Notes: generated by a model not told the origin, from the sequence alone. Shown: positions 7,343 to 15,912, counted from the stretch's first letter. The stretch is DNA of 16,387 nucleotides from Alphaproteobacteria bacterium (GCA_029881615.1 JAOUMF010000003.1:1-16387); one strand, 5' to 3'. Program-made: numbers and translations.

Positions 7343-8944
7343 TTGACGTCAGAGACTTATATCGCAGACCACACCATGTCCCTGACTTTGCCACGCAATT
7401 ATCTGTTGGCAATATATCTACTGCTGGGAGTAGCAGCGCTGCTGCCGCTGACCATGGTGGACATCCCGGCGCTCGTCGATTACCCGAACCATCTGGCGCG
7501 AATGCATGTCATCGCGCAAAACGGCACAAACCAGTTACTGGCATCGAATTATCAGGTGGCATGGAGCGCCACGCCCAACCTCGCGATGGACCTGATCCTG
7601 CCACCGCTTACACAGATATTTTCGGTCACGACCCTGGGCAGGTTATTCATTGCCCTTACCATGATCTCGCTGGTCACCGGAACACTGGTCCTGCATCGCA
7701 CGCTGCACGGCTCGATCGGGCTCTGGCCCATGGCGACATATCTGTTTTTATACAATCACCTGCTGATCATGGGTTTCCTGAACTACCTGTTTTCGATAGG
7801 GGTCGCCCTGATGTTGTTTGCGGCCTGGATCGCCAGTGACCGCTGGGCAGCGTGGATACGCTGGACATTGTTCCCGCTGGCACTTGCTGCCCTGTTTTTC
7901 TCCCATATATTCGCGCTGGGAATTTACGGGGTCTGCGTAAGCACCTACGAAATCGCCCGGGCATGGCCGTCATTACGTACCGAATGGCGATCGCTACCGC
8001 GACGCTGGGCCGTCGTTGCCTGGCAATTCCTGCCGGCGGCGGGCCTCGTGCTGGCCACCATGCCCGACAGCGGGTCGGGGGGATTCATATACGGGCCATT
8101 GATGTCGAAAGTACGTGCGATATGGTCGCCGACGCTGACTTACATCACGCCGACCGATGCGGGCATATTCCTGTTCGTCGTTGCAATTTTAGTCGGTGGA
8201 TTGGCAACGCGCCGGCTGGTGCTATGTCACGCCGTACGATTTCCGCTTGTCGTGCTGACCGTGCTGGCCGCAGCCATGCCATTCTGGACCGAAGGCGCCT
8301 GGGGCATCACCGCCTTCATGGACCTGCGTTTGCCGCTTTTCATCGCCCTCCTTCTGATGGCGGGCCTGCGACCACATAACATCAGCGCGCGGGTCGCCAT
8401 TTCCGTGATTTGCGCGGCCGCTGTTCTGATGAGCGCCAGGCTTATCGATACATCGCTGGAATGGCGGAAAATTGACGGTCAATATGCCGAGTTTCGTGAC
8501 GCCTTGCAGTTTATCGAACCCGGCGCTTCCATTTTGCCCGCGCAGACACAGGACTCTCCCCGGCGTGAAGGGGAAACCCGTTTCGATTATCTTTACTGGC
8601 ATCTCCCCGTACTGGCGGTACTCGATCGCTCGGCATTCGTGCCCACCATGTTTACCGATCCGGCGAAACAGCCGGTACGGGCCGCACCAGCCCGCGTGGC
8701 AATGGACACCGACTTCGGCGCTCCGATCAAGATCGACCTCCTGGTGGATTCCGCGCGGGGAGGAAATATGGTGGCCGGCGGACTCGGGATGAAACCATTC
8801 TGGCGCGACTGGCCGCGGCGGTATGATTATGTCGTGATCACGCATTTCGGGACGCCGGAAAATCCGTTGCCCGACCTGCTGACCCTGGAGCATGAGGGAT
8901 CTTATTTCAGTATTTACCGCGTCTTGAACAAGGACGGTTCCTGA
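7343..8944 (+). CDS. Multi-spanning membrane protein B, GT-C-like (paralogue 2 of 3)
   Basis: Close homologue of the protein at 4161-5783. Shared blocks include DIPALVDYPNHLARMH in the first loop, SNYQVAW, YNHLLIMGF, NYLFS, ATMPD, TDPAKQPVRAAP, YDYV plus THFG, and HEGSYFSIY at the end. About ten membrane segments are followed by a soluble C-terminal domain, as in A. The start is uncertain: frame-compatible choices are TTG 7331, TTG 7343 and ATG 7376. I chose TTG 7343 because GAGA lies six bases before it and it gives an N-terminal tail (19 residues before the first membrane segment) like those of A and C. The ATG at 7376 has no visible ribosome site but is a reasonable alternative. The gene diverges from the hydrolase, so this intergenic region probably carries promoters for both. 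Confidence 0.85.
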   Translation: MTSETYIADHTMSLTLPRNYLLAIYLLLGVAALLPLTMVDIPALVDYPNHLARMHVIAQNGTNQLLASNYQVAWSATPNLAMDLILPPLTQIFSVTTLGRLFIALTMISLVTGTLVLHRTLHGSIGLWPMATYLFLYNHLLIMGFLNYLFSIGVALMLFAAWIASDRWAAWIRWTLFPLALAALFFSHIFALGIYGVCVSTYEIARAWPSLRTEWRSLPRRWAVVAWQFLPAAGLVLATMPDSGSGGFIYGPLMSKVRAIWSPTLTYITPTDAGIFLFVVAILVGGLATRRLVLCHAVRFPLVVLTVLAAAMPFWTEGAWGITAFMDLRLPLFIALLLMAGLRPHNISARVAISVICAAAVLMSARLIDTSLEWRKIDGQYAEFRDALQFIEPGASILPAQTQDSPRREGETRFDYLYWHLPVLAVLDRSAFVPTMFTDPAKQPVRAAPARVAMDTDFGAPIKIDLLVDSARGGNMVAGGLGMKPFWRDWPRRYDYVVITHFGTPENPLPDLLTLEHEGSYFSIYRVLNKDGS

Positions 8945-9196
8945 ACAGCGCTGCGGGTAATGATTTGGAAATACAAAAATGCCGGACCACACGGCAAAAG
9001 GGCGTTGCCGCCAGGCCGTATAAATCCCGGCGGACGACCTTTGTGACGAGTAACCGAGCATCTGCTACCGATAACGATTATCGAATAATTAAGAAAAATC
9101 GCCTAGTAAACTTGTAATACTCGGCGCCTGCTGTCTCGGTACGAACCAAGCGATCCTTGCGCCCACAGGAATTACCCGAAGGTCGGAGCCCACCCG
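8945..9196. other. Intergenic region between membrane proteins B and C
   Basis: 252 bases with no credible ORF. The stretch 9075-9120 is clearly AT-richer than its surroundings, which suits a promoter for C, but I found no convincing -35/-10 pair (TTAAGA and TAATAC are 20 bases apart). No terminator-like hairpin was seen after the B stop codon. Confidence 0.4.
9185..9188 (+). promoter_or_regulatory. Ribosome binding site that fixes a TTG start for membrane protein C
   Basis: GGAG lies eight bases before TTG 9197. No in-frame ATG occurs until well past the first membrane segment, so a TTG start is needed to keep the conserved N-terminus and loop motif. Confidence 0.6.
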
Positions 9197-10876
9197 TTGA
9201 CCATCACTACCCCAGGAAAACTCATCGCGCCCATTAGCGAGCGTCAACTGGCTTTATTGCTTTACACAATACTGTCCGCCGCGGTTCTTTATCCACTTTT
9301 CATCGTTGAAATTCCGCCTCTTGTAGACTATCCGTCCCATATCGCACGAATTCACATCCTTTCGTCGATTGCGAGCGACACAGCGTTACAGGCCAATTAC
9401 GCCGTAACCTGGCGGGCGCTGCCAAATCTGGCGATGGATATCATCTTACCGCCGCTTACCGCATTGATGTCGGTCTATACCGCGGGCAAGATATTTGTCG
9501 GCCTGGCTATCCTGATACCGGTGGCCGGCGTCGCGGCGTTGCGCAAGGTTCTCCATGGCCAGGTTGGCATTGCGCCGGCCCTCGCCTTCCTGCCGGCTTA
9601 CAATCTTTGTCTTACGTGGGGATTCCTCAATTTCCTGTTCGCAACCGGACTATGCATCCTGGCCTTCGCCGGTTGGGTCGCATCGCGGCATTGGCGACCC
9701 GTTCCACGAGCGGCGTCATTTGCACTGATTGCGCTGGGACTCTATTTCTCGCATATCTTCGCTTTCGGAGCCTATGCCCTGTCGGTCGGTGGCTACACCC
9801 TCCATCAACTAATCAACCAACGCAGCGATTTTCCGAAGGCATGGGCTTCAACGCTTTCCGTCGCTGGCACGCAGTTTCTGCTGCCTGCGGCATTCATACT
9901 CCTCACGCTGCTTTCCGGGTCTGGCGGTTATACATTTTACGGAGACACGCACGCGAAAGTCCTGGCGCTAGTAACTCCCTTTTATTCAGTTGGCTCCAAG
10001 GCCGATTTTCTTTTCGCCTTCTTTGTCGCGGGTTTCCTGATCTGGATGGCGATAAGACGCCGCATATCAGTGATCCCGGCCATGCGGATGCCATTGATAT
10101 TTCTTCTTCTGGCAGCCATCGCAACGCCGGAATGGCTGATGCGGACATGGGCCGTCGATATCCGTTTGCCTGTTGTCATTACACTGGTCGCCATCGCTTC
10201 AATGAATATCAAAATAGAATCGAGGTCCGCAGCAATCGCCCTATCCGCAATCGTTTTTGCATTATTTGTGGCTCGCGTGGCGGCCACCGCCGAATTCTGG
10301 TCACGGGCGGATGCCAATCTCTCGGAATTCCGGGCCGCAACTGCAATGATCCCCGAGGGCGCGCGTATCATGACAGTCCAGCCGCCGACCAGTGAAACAC
10401 CCGAAGGGGCCGATCAATTACGGCAGATATATTGGGGATTACCCGCCATCGCCGTGATTGAAAGATCCGCCTTCACACCGACACTCTTCACCGATTTCGA
10501 GAAACAGCTTCTTCAACCGGCCGAACGAAACAGGGCAATCGACACCCCGTTCGGTCGTCCTCCGTCGCTTAACGACCTGGAGTCGGGCGCGGCCCTTAAC
10601 CTTCGAGGCACAAAGGCCCGCCTGCACTGGACGGGAAGATCCATTTTCTGGACCGATTGGCCGCACCGTCTTGATTATGTTGTTTCGGTGTTCGATGCTG
10701 CTCCGCCCGATGGCGTCGGCATTTTGCTGAACCCGATCCATACCGGCTCGTTCTTTGTGATATACGAGACCATCAAAGGCTCCTGCGAACTTCCCGATCC
10801 AATGGATGACGAAAGCCTCAGGGCTACTTGTTTCCGGGATGACGACGCCGAGCGCCAGGGCGGCGCCGCGAGCTAA
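9197..10876 (+). CDS. Multi-spanning membrane protein C, divergent GT-C-like (paralogue 3 of 3)
   Basis: 559 residues from a TTG start with a GGAG site. It keeps the family layout: a first membrane segment near 18-36, then EIPPLVDYPSHIARIH (38-53), where the leading Asp of A and B is Glu and PNH is PSH. NYAVTWRALPNLAMDIILPP follows, then a run of membrane segments. The C-terminal half has drifted: TDPAKQPVRAAP has become TDFEKQLLQPAE, and the THFG position reads VFDA. A polar tail of about 30 residues (ending DDDAERQGGAAS) is unique to C. It follows B by 252 bases on the same strand, so it may have its own promoter. It converges on rmlD with 130 bases between. I infer a related but possibly differently specific enzyme. 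No substrate can be named. Confidence 0.83.
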   Translation: MTITTPGKLIAPISERQLALLLYTILSAAVLYPLFIVEIPPLVDYPSHIARIHILSSIASDTALQANYAVTWRALPNLAMDIILPPLTALMSVYTAGKIFVGLAILIPVAGVAALRKVLHGQVGIAPALAFLPAYNLCLTWGFLNFLFATGLCILAFAGWVASRHWRPVPRAASFALIALGLYFSHIFAFGAYALSVGGYTLHQLINQRSDFPKAWASTLSVAGTQFLLPAAFILLTLLSGSGGYTFYGDTHAKVLALVTPFYSVGSKADFLFAFFVAGFLIWMAIRRRISVIPAMRMPLIFLLLAAIATPEWLMRTWAVDIRLPVVITLVAIASMNIKIESRSAAIALSAIVFALFVARVAATAEFWSRADANLSEFRAATAMIPEGARIMTVQPPTSETPEGADQLRQIYWGLPAIAVIERSAFTPTLFTDFEKQLLQPAERNRAIDTPFGRPPSLNDLESGAALNLRGTKARLHWTGRSIFWTDWPHRLDYVVSVFDAAPPDGVGILLNPIHTGSFFVIYETIKGSCELPDPMDDESLRATCFRDDDAERQGGAAS

Positions 10877-11006
10877 TTGGCTTCGACAGTGCGAAGGCCA
10901 TGGAAATCCGCGCCCGACCGGAACAGTTCGGTTATTCCCGTCCTAACGCATGATCGCGCTTGCCCACCCTCGCCAGTTTACCCGGCCATGTATCTGACAA
11001 TCCGCT

Positions 11007-11891
11007 TTAACGATCGACGCAAAGGTTCAGTTGATCGCGCCAGTCCGGTATCGCAATACCAAAAGCATCGTTCAGTTTCGAGCAATCCAACAATGAATTC
11101 GCCGGACGTTTTGCCGGTGTCGGATAATCCGATGTGGGAATCGGCGAGACCTGCTTGCACAGAACCGGTTGGCCCGAGGTGCGCATCCAGTCGACGACCG
11201 CCCCGGCGAAACCGTGCCATGTGGTCTCGCCCGCCGCCGTCATGTGGTAGAGCCCGCCATTCTCCGCAAGCCCCCCGGGATCACGCGGCGCGCCACATCG
11301 CGCCAGAACCAGTGCCGTCGCCTCGGCAATGCCGCGCGCCCAGGTAGGCGCGCCAGTCTGGTCGGCGACAATGCGCAACTCTTCCAGCTGGCCGGCAAGA
11401 CGCTGCACCGTCAGCAGGAAATTGGCGCCCCGCATTGAATAGACCCAACTTGTGCGCAGAATCAGATGGGCGCAGCCGGTATCGCGGATAGCCGCCTCGC
11501 CCGCCAGCTTGGTGCGGCCATAGGCGTTCAGCGGTGCCGCAGGATCGCTTTCAATGGCCGGGCGAGAACCGGTGCCGTCGAATACATAGTCGGTGGAATA
11601 ATGCACCAAAGCGATGCCCAGCTGCTTTGCCTCCTCGGCCAGAACACCCGGCGCTTCGGCGTTGATCGCCCGGGCCGATGCCTCGTCCTCTTCGGCGCGA
11701 TCAACCGCGGTATAGGCCGCCGCATTGACGATCAGCGACGGCGCCGTTTCACGCACGATACGGCTAAGCGCATCAGGGTCGGCGAGGTCCGCATCTGCCC
11801 GCTCCAGCGCCCGAACAGGTTCCAGGGGCGCCAGGGTCCGTCGTAGTTCCCAACCAACCTGACCGTTCGCGCCCAACAACAGGATGGTCAT
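11007..11891 (-). CDS. rmlD: dTDP-4-dehydrorhamnose reductase RmlD
   Basis: Last step of dTDP-L-rhamnose synthesis: NAD(P)H-dependent reduction of dTDP-4-dehydro-L-rhamnose in the cytoplasm. A short-chain dehydrogenase/reductase of 294 residues with the nucleotide motif GANGQVG (7-13), STDYVFDG (99-106) and the catalytic pair Tyr124/Lys128 in YGRTK. Length is typical. The start is ATG 11891, not the TTG at 11894, because GGAGG (11898-11902) lies six bases before it. The A of this ATG is also the last base of the rmlC stop (TGATG), so translation is probably coupled. It is the last gene of the rml operon. It supplies sugar for surface glycans. Confidence 0.97.
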   Translation of the reverse strand: MTILLLGANGQVGWELRRTLAPLEPVRALERADADLADPDALSRIVRETAPSLIVNAAAYTAVDRAEEDEASARAINAEAPGVLAEEAKQLGIALVHYSTDYVFDGTGSRPAIESDPAAPLNAYGRTKLAGEAAIRDTGCAHLILRTSWVYSMRGANFLLTVQRLAGQLEELRIVADQTGAPTWARGIAEATALVLARCGAPRDPGGLAENGGLYHMTAAGETTWHGFAGAVVDWMRTSGQPVLCKQVSPIPTSDYPTPAKRPANSLLDCSKLNDAFGIAIPDWRDQLNLCVDR

Positions 11892-12451
11892 CAACCACCT
11901 CCATGGACCGGCAGGCGGGCCGGATCGATATCGGCCAGCAGTGGCGCCTCGCCGTCCTTGGGCGACACCAGCGGGTCCGACAGCGGCCAGTCGATGCCGA
12001 TGGCCGGATCGTCCCAGCGGATCGAGCCCTCGGCTTGCGGATTATAAAAATCAGTGCATTTATATGAAAACAAGGCGCTCTCGCCGGTCACGCAGAACCC
12101 ATGGGCAAAGCCCGGCGGGATGTATAGCTGGCGCCCATTGTCGCCCGACAATGTAGCCCCGGTCCATTTGCCGAAAGTCGGCGAACCGGCGCGAACATCC
12201 ACCGCAACGTCGAAAACCTCGCCCTGCAACACATAAACCAGTTTGCCCTGCCCGTTGGGATTCTGAAAATGCAGGCCACGCAGCACGCCATGGGCGGAAA
12301 GCGATAGATTGTCCTGCACGAAGGAGCCCGGAATGCCCGCCTCTTCATAGCGGCCCTGATGCCATATTTCCTGGAAATACCCACGCGTATCGCCAAACCG
12401 CTTGGGCTCGACGATCAGGACACCGGGCAGTTCCGTCTTGATGGTTTTCAT
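11891..12451 (-). CDS. rmlC: dTDP-4-dehydrorhamnose 3,5-epimerase RmlC
   Basis: Epimerises C3 and C5 of dTDP-4-dehydro-6-deoxyglucose. A cupin-fold protein of 186 residues, normal for the family. The signature GVLRGLHFQ contains the catalytic His61, and YKCTDFYNP (130-138) carries the conserved Tyr. IPPGFAHGF (111-119) is the standard cupin strand, and [14 protein letters not shown] closes the domain. The ATG at 12451 overlaps the rmlA stop by ATGA, and GAGGG lies just upstream. The protein works between RmlB and RmlD, and the gene is co-transcribed with both. Confidence 0.97.
   Translation of the reverse strand: MKTIKTELPGVLIVEPKRFGDTRGYFQEIWHQGRYEEAGIPGSFVQDNLSLSAHGVLRGLHFQNPNGQGKLVYVLQGEVFDVAVDVRAGSPTFGKWTGATLSGDNGRQLYIPPGFAHGFCVTGESALFSYKCTDFYNPQAEGSIRWDDPAIGIDWPLSDPLVSPKDGEAPLLADIDPARLPVHGGG
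11898..11902 (-). promoter_or_regulatory. rmlD ribosome binding site
   Basis: GGAGG, six bases before ATG 11891 and inside the end of rmlC. It decides the rmlD start against the TTG one codon upstream. Confidence 0.8.
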
Positions 12452-13341
12452 TTGCCCTCGCGCTTCAGCAAATCAAACAGATATTGCCCATAGCCGTTCT
12501 TGGCCAGCGGTTCGGCCAGGACCCGCAATTGTGCATCACCGATGAAACCCATGCGCCAGGCAATTTCCTCGATGCAGGAGATTTTCAGCCCCTGGCGGGC
12601 CTCCACCACCTCGACGAACTGGCTGGCCTGCAACAGCGATTCATGGGTGCCGGTATCCAGCCAGGCAGCGCCGCGGCCCAGCATTTCCACCTGCAGGTCG
12701 CCGCGTTCCAGATAGGCGCGGTTGACGTCCGTGATTTCCAGTTCCCCGCGCGGCGAGGGTTTCATGTTCCTGGCGATCTCAACGACATCATTGTCGTAGA
12801 AATACAGACCGGTCACCGCATAGTTGGATTTAGGATTGGCCGGTTTTTCCTCGATTCCGGTAGCGACGCCCTCGGCGTCGAAGCTGACCACGCCATAACG
12901 TTCGGGATCACGCACCCAATAGGCGAAGACAGTGGCGCCGGCGCCGCGTTCGGCCGTTGCCTGCAACCGTTTCGCCAGCCCCTGGCCATAGAAGATATTG
13001 TCACCCAGAACCAGGCATACGGCATCGTCGCCGATGAATTCCTCGCCGATGATAAAGGCCTGCGCCAGCCCCTCGGGTTTCGGCTGAACGGCATAGGATA
13101 TCTCCATGCCCCATTGCCGTCCGTCGCTCAACAGGCGCTCGAAAGCGATCCTGTCCTCGGGCGTGGTGATGACCAGGACCTCGCGGATTCCCGCCAGCAT
13201 CAGCACCGACAGCGGGTAGTAGATCATCGGCTTGTCGTAGATCGGCAACAGCTGCTTGCTGACCGCCATGGTGATGGGATAGAGCCGGGTGCCCGACCCG
13301 CCGGCCAGGATGATACCCTTGCGCACCGCCTGTCCGTTCAT
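12448..13341 (-). CDS. rmlA: Glucose-1-phosphate thymidylyltransferase RmlA
   Basis: First step of the pathway: glucose-1-phosphate plus dTTP gives dTDP-glucose and pyrophosphate. 297 residues from the ATG at 13341. The nucleotidyltransferase signature [11 protein letters not shown] is at 12-22, [12 protein letters not shown] at 28-39, and LGDNIFYG and [10 protein letters not shown] follow. The frame is open for 22 further codons upstream, but those lie inside rmlB. A perfect AAGGAGG (13349-13355), seven bases before ATG 13341, sets the start. The start overlaps the rmlB stop by ATGA and the stop overlaps the rmlC start by ATGA. Both overlaps point to translational coupling. RmlA is commonly feedback-inhibited by dTDP-rhamnose. 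Confidence 0.97.
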   Translation of the reverse strand: MNGQAVRKGIILAGGSGTRLYPITMAVSKQLLPIYDKPMIYYPLSVLMLAGIREVLVITTPEDRIAFERLLSDGRQWGMEISYAVQPKPEGLAQAFIIGEEFIGDDAVCLVLGDNIFYGQGLAKRLQATAERGAGATVFAYWVRDPERYGVVSFDAEGVATGIEEKPANPKSNYAVTGLYFYDNDVVEIARNMKPSPRGELEITDVNRAYLERGDLQVEMLGRGAAWLDTGTHESLLQASQFVEVVEARQGLKISCIEEIAWRMGFIGDAQLRVLAEPLAKNGYGQYLFDLLKREGK

Positions 13342-14405
13342 GATGAAACCTCCTTGCCCAGTCCAAGCCGCCCAACCTTGTAATCGCCCGAAAGAATACG
13401 CTGCCACCAGTCGCGGTTTTCCAGATACCAGGCGACGGTCCGTTTGAGGCCGGTTTCGAAGCTTTCCTTCTGGGACCAGCCAAGCTCGCGCTCGATCTTG
13501 CTGCTGTCGATGGCGTAACGCAGATCATGACCGGGACGGTCGGCGACGAAGGTGATAAGGTTTTCGTGCGGGCGATGGGGCGAGTCCGGCAGCAACTCGT
13601 CGAGTATCGCGCAAACTGCCCGCGCGACGTCGATGTTCGTGCGCTCCGCGCGCCCGCCGATATTATAGGTTTCGCCCACCCTGCCCTTTTCCAGCACCAG
13701 CCGCAGGGCGGCCGCGTGATCCTCGACATAGAGCCAGTCGCGAATATTCTCGCCCTTGCCATAGATCGGCAGTTTCTCGCCGGCCAGCGCCTTGAGAATC
13801 AGCACCGGGATCAGCTTTTCCGGGAACTGGCAGGGTCCGTAATTGTTCGAGCAATTGGTCACGACCACCGGCAGGCCATAGGTCTCGTGCCAGGCGCGCA
13901 CCAGATGGTCCGACGACGCCTTGCTGGCCGAATAGGGCGAATTCGGGCTGTAGGGCGTTTCCTCGGTGAACAGCCCTTCCGTGCCCAACGTACCGTAAAC
14001 CTCGTCGGTGGAAACATGATGGAAGCGGAACGCCGCCCGCGCATCGCCCGCCAGCCCGTCCCAATAGTGACGCGCGGCCTCCAGCAGCGTGCTGGTGCCG
14101 ACGATATTGGTCTCGATGAATTCGGCGGGGCCATCGATGGAACGGTCGACATGGGATTCCGCCGCCAGATGCATCACCGCGCGCGGCTTGTGGTCGGTGA
14201 ATATTCGCGTTAGCGCCGCGGCATCACAAATATCGGCCTGTTCGAAAACATGCCGCGGATCGTCACGCGCCGTGCCCAGCGATTCCAGATTGCCGGCATA
14301 GGTGAGCTTGTCGAGATTGACGACGGTCTCGCCAGTCTCGGCCATATATTGGCGAACCACGGCGGACCCGATAAAACCGGCGCCGCCGGTGATGAGAATT
14401 GTCAC
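13338..14405 (-). CDS. rmlB: dTDP-glucose 4,6-dehydratase RmlB
   Basis: Converts dTDP-glucose to dTDP-4-dehydro-6-deoxyglucose using tightly bound NAD+. An extended short-chain dehydrogenase/reductase of 355 residues. It shows GGAGFIG (7-13), [12 protein letters not shown] (79-90), the catalytic STDEVYG (132-138) with Asp134-Glu135, and Tyr158/Lys162 in [19 protein letters not shown] and [13 protein letters not shown] are the standard substrate-side motifs. It is the first gene of the rmlBACD operon, so the promoter should lie in the region upstream of 14405. The stop overlaps the rmlA start by ATGA. All key residues are present, so it should be active. Confidence 0.98.
   Translation of the reverse strand: MTILITGGAGFIGSAVVRQYMAETGETVVNLDKLTYAGNLESLGTARDDPRHVFEQADICDAAALTRIFTDHKPRAVMHLAAESHVDRSIDGPAEFIETNIVGTSTLLEAARHYWDGLAGDARAAFRFHHVSTDEVYGTLGTEGLFTEETPYSPNSPYSASKASSDHLVRAWHETYGLPVVVTNCSNNYGPCQFPEKLIPVLILKALAGEKLPIYGKGENIRDWLYVEDHAAALRLVLEKGRVGETYNIGGRAERTNIDVARAVCAILDELLPDSPHRPHENLITFVADRPGHDLRYAIDSSKIERELGWSQKESFETGLKRTVAWYLENRDWWQRILSGDYKVGRLGLGKEVSS
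13349..13355 (-). promoter_or_regulatory. rmlA ribosome binding site
   Basis: AAGGAGG, seven bases before ATG 13341 and within the last codons of rmlB. It excludes the longer upstream frame as the true start. Confidence 0.85.
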
Positions 14406-14705
14406 GTTATACTTTCCACTATTTCGCTAACGAATTAAATCGATACAACGTTAGGAATGAACGTAAAGCAAGTCTATGGCCTATAAAAACGCAAATTTGG
14501 GGGAATGTACAACCCTTGCCGACAAATTCAGGTCGGCGCCCCAAACGCATAAAAGGAAAATCTTCTTTAAGGGCAAGGGGCGATTCGCGCTATCCAGCGA
14601 AGAGTCTTACGATTGCCAGCCCGAGGACATTCATCTGTTCTTTGTTGAAATCCGCCAGAACATCAACGGTTTACGCATGGCATCCGCGAAACCGGAAGCT
14701 CCCGA
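14406..14705. other. Region without a convincing gene between the rml and SUF clusters
   Basis: 300 bases, AT-richer than its neighbours near 14420-14510. It should hold the rml promoter (minus strand) and the end of the ferredoxin transcript. A + strand frame begins at ATG 14476. Its first 75 or so codons look protein-like, but it has no ribosome site and runs on antisense into the ferredoxin gene, so I do not call it as a gene. A 6-bp hairpin (GCCGAC 14518-14523 with GTCGGC 14532-14537) has no T-run on either side and is not a clear terminator. Confidence 0.5.
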
Positions 14706-15038
14706 TCAATCCATCAGGAAGTTATGGGTCTCTTCGGGCAGGGTTACGATAAGGCCGTCCAGTTCCTGGGTTATGATGATCTGGCAGCAGAGGCGCGAAG
14801 TCCGGGTCAGGCCAAAGGCGAGATCCAGCATGTCTTCCTCTTCCTCGGTGGGTTCCGGCAATTTCCCGGCCCAGGCCGGGTCGACGATGACATGACAGGT
14901 GGAACAGGCAAGCGAGCCACCGCAGGCGCCCTCTACCTCAAGATCGTTGCGCTGGGCGATCTCCATGACCGACAATCCCAACGGCGCATCCACCTCGACG
15001 CGATTGCCATCCGCTTCAATGAAAGTCATCTTCGGCAT
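14706..15038 (-). CDS. Adrenodoxin-type 2Fe-2S ferredoxin
   Basis: A small cytoplasmic electron carrier of 110 residues from the ATG at 15038. Cluster ligands follow the C-x5-C-x2-C-x36-C pattern: Cys39, Cys45, Cys48 in [10 protein letters not shown] and Cys85 in SRLCCQ. Cys84 sits where a Gly is common. The acidic helix EPTEEEEDM is typical of the Isc/adrenodoxin type. An upstream GTG at 15065 would add nine residues, but the ATG gives the usual family length. Such ferredoxins supply electrons for Fe-S cluster assembly and related steps, which fits its place just after sufA. A 97-base gap with a hairpin separates it from sufA, so it may be transcribed with the SUF genes or partly on its own. 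Confidence 0.93.
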   Translation of the reverse strand: MPKMTFIEADGNRVEVDAPLGLSVMEIAQRNDLEVEGACGGSLACSTCHVIVDPAWAGKLPEPTEEEEDMLDLAFGLTRTSRLCCQIIITQELDGLIVTLPEETHNFLMD

Positions 15039-15086
15039 ATTGCTCGTTCCGTTTTCCAAGGCCACTCATACCACGGCACGCAAATG

Positions 15087-15112
15087 CGCCGCGGACGTTC
15101 ATATCCGCGGCG
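15087..15112 (-). other. GC-rich hairpin between sufA and the ferredoxin gene
   Basis: CGCCGCGGA (15087-15095) pairs perfectly with TCCGCGGCG (15104-15112) around an eight-base loop. No T-run follows on either strand, so it is not a standard intrinsic terminator. On the minus strand it would lie in the RNA between sufA and the ferredoxin and could affect RNA stability or downstream expression. Confidence 0.45.
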
Positions 15113-15135
15113 TCGCACAAAAACAACCACGCAAA

Positions 15136-15474
15136 TCACACGTGGAAGGATTCTCCGCAGCCACAGGTCCCCTTGGCGTTCGGATTGTTGAACACGAAGC
15201 GGGATTCCAGCTTATCTTCCAGCCAATCCATCTCCGAGCCAATGAGAAACATTGTCGCGGTGGGTTCCACGTAGATCTTGACGCCCTTGTCCTCGATCAC
15301 TTCCTCGCCCGGGCGCTCGTCCTCGGCATATTCCATCTTGTAGCTCATGCCCGAACAGCCCTGCTGGGTCACGCCCACCCGCACGCCCAGCACCGGCTTG
15401 TCGCTCATCGCCATCAGCTTTTTCACGCGCTCGACCGCGGCGTCGGTCAGGGTCATCAATTTGGGTCGTTCCAT
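15136..15474 (-). CDS. sufA: Fe-S cluster assembly protein, IscA/SufA family
   Basis: An A-type carrier that receives new Fe-S clusters and passes them to target proteins. 112 residues from the ATG at 15474. The three conserved cysteines are Cys40 in QQGCSGMSY and Cys104 and Cys106 in GTCGCGESF. An in-frame TTG at 15489 is rejected because it overlaps the GGAGAG ribosome site (15482-15487), which sits seven bases before the ATG. It follows sufT closely on the same strand. I use sufA rather than iscA because the neighbours are SUF genes; by sequence alone the two are hard to separate. Confidence 0.93.
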   Translation of the reverse strand: MERPKLMTLTDAAVERVKKLMAMSDKPVLGVRVGVTQQGCSGMSYKMEYAEDERPGEEVIEDKGVKIYVEPTATMFLIGSEMDWLEDKLESRFVFNNPNAKGTCGCGESFHV

Positions 15475-15505
15475 CGATTTTCTCTCCAATTATTCCAGGC
15501 CGCGT

Positions 15506-15907
15506 TCAACCCATATCCAGAAGCATCTTGGCGTCGTCCGACATGCGGGCCGGCGACCAGGGCGGGTCCCAGACCATCGTGACCTCGACCTCGCCCACGC
15601 CTTCGACGGCGGCCACGGCATCGGCCGCCCATTTCGGCATTTCGCCGGCCACCGGACAGGCCGGCGCGGTCAGGGTCATATCGATCGCGACATTGCCCTT
15701 CCCGTCGATTTCCATGCCATAGATAAGGCCCAGCTCGTAAATATTCACCGGTATTTCCGGATCATGAACCGTGCGTAGCGCCTCGATCACCGCTTCCCGA
15801 CCCGCCACCGCGGCGCCCTCGCCCAGCGGCGAACCGGCGCGCGCGACACCTTCGCTATGCGGCGAAACCGGCATGAAATCCCTGAAGCTATGGCTGTGTT
15901 CCGTCAT
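15506..15907 (-). CDS. sufT: SUF system protein SufT (DUF59/MIP18 family)
   Basis: SufT helps Fe-S cluster maturation or delivery. 133 residues from the ATG at 15907. The frame is open 29 codons further up, but those overlap sufU, and the ATG sits five bases after the sufU stop. A variable N-terminal 35 residues is followed by the DUF59 domain: EALRTVHDPEIPVNIYELG (42-60), LTAPACP with the conserved Cys84, and the C-terminal VWDPPWSP (112-119). The order sufU-sufT-sufA is common in alphaproteobacteria. The exact biochemical role of SufT is less settled than that of its neighbours. Confidence 0.93.
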   Translation of the reverse strand: MTEHSHSFRDFMPVSPHSEGVARAGSPLGEGAAVAGREAVIEALRTVHDPEIPVNIYELGLIYGMEIDGKGNVAIDMTLTAPACPVAGEMPKWAADAVAAVEGVGEVEVTMVWDPPWSPARMSDDAKMLLDMG

Positions 15908-15912
15908 TTCCT

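Noticed and set aside
8222..9061. 279-codon minus-strand ORF ending over the B gene
   Set aside because: Mostly antisense to the conserved part of membrane protein B; the only non-overlapping part lies in the B-C gap and has no recognisable features.
10881..10933. Small hairpins after the stop of membrane protein C (CTTCG/CGAAG and ACCG(G)AA/TTCGGT)
   Set aside because: Short stems, one with a bulge, and no T-run after either, so no terminator is called for the converging C and rmlD genes.
12484..13383. 299-codon ORF on the + strand
   Set aside because: Antisense shadow of rmlA; long shadows are expected in GC-rich genes.
14443..14471. Possible rml promoter on the minus strand (TTGCTT, 17 bases, TTGTAT)
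   Set aside because: The -10 box matches consensus at only three of six positions. A promoter is expected here but this pair is not convincing.
14399..14752. 117-codon + strand ORF crossing the rmlB start
   Set aside because: No ribosome site, basic low-information composition, and it overlaps rmlB and the ferredoxin gene antisense.
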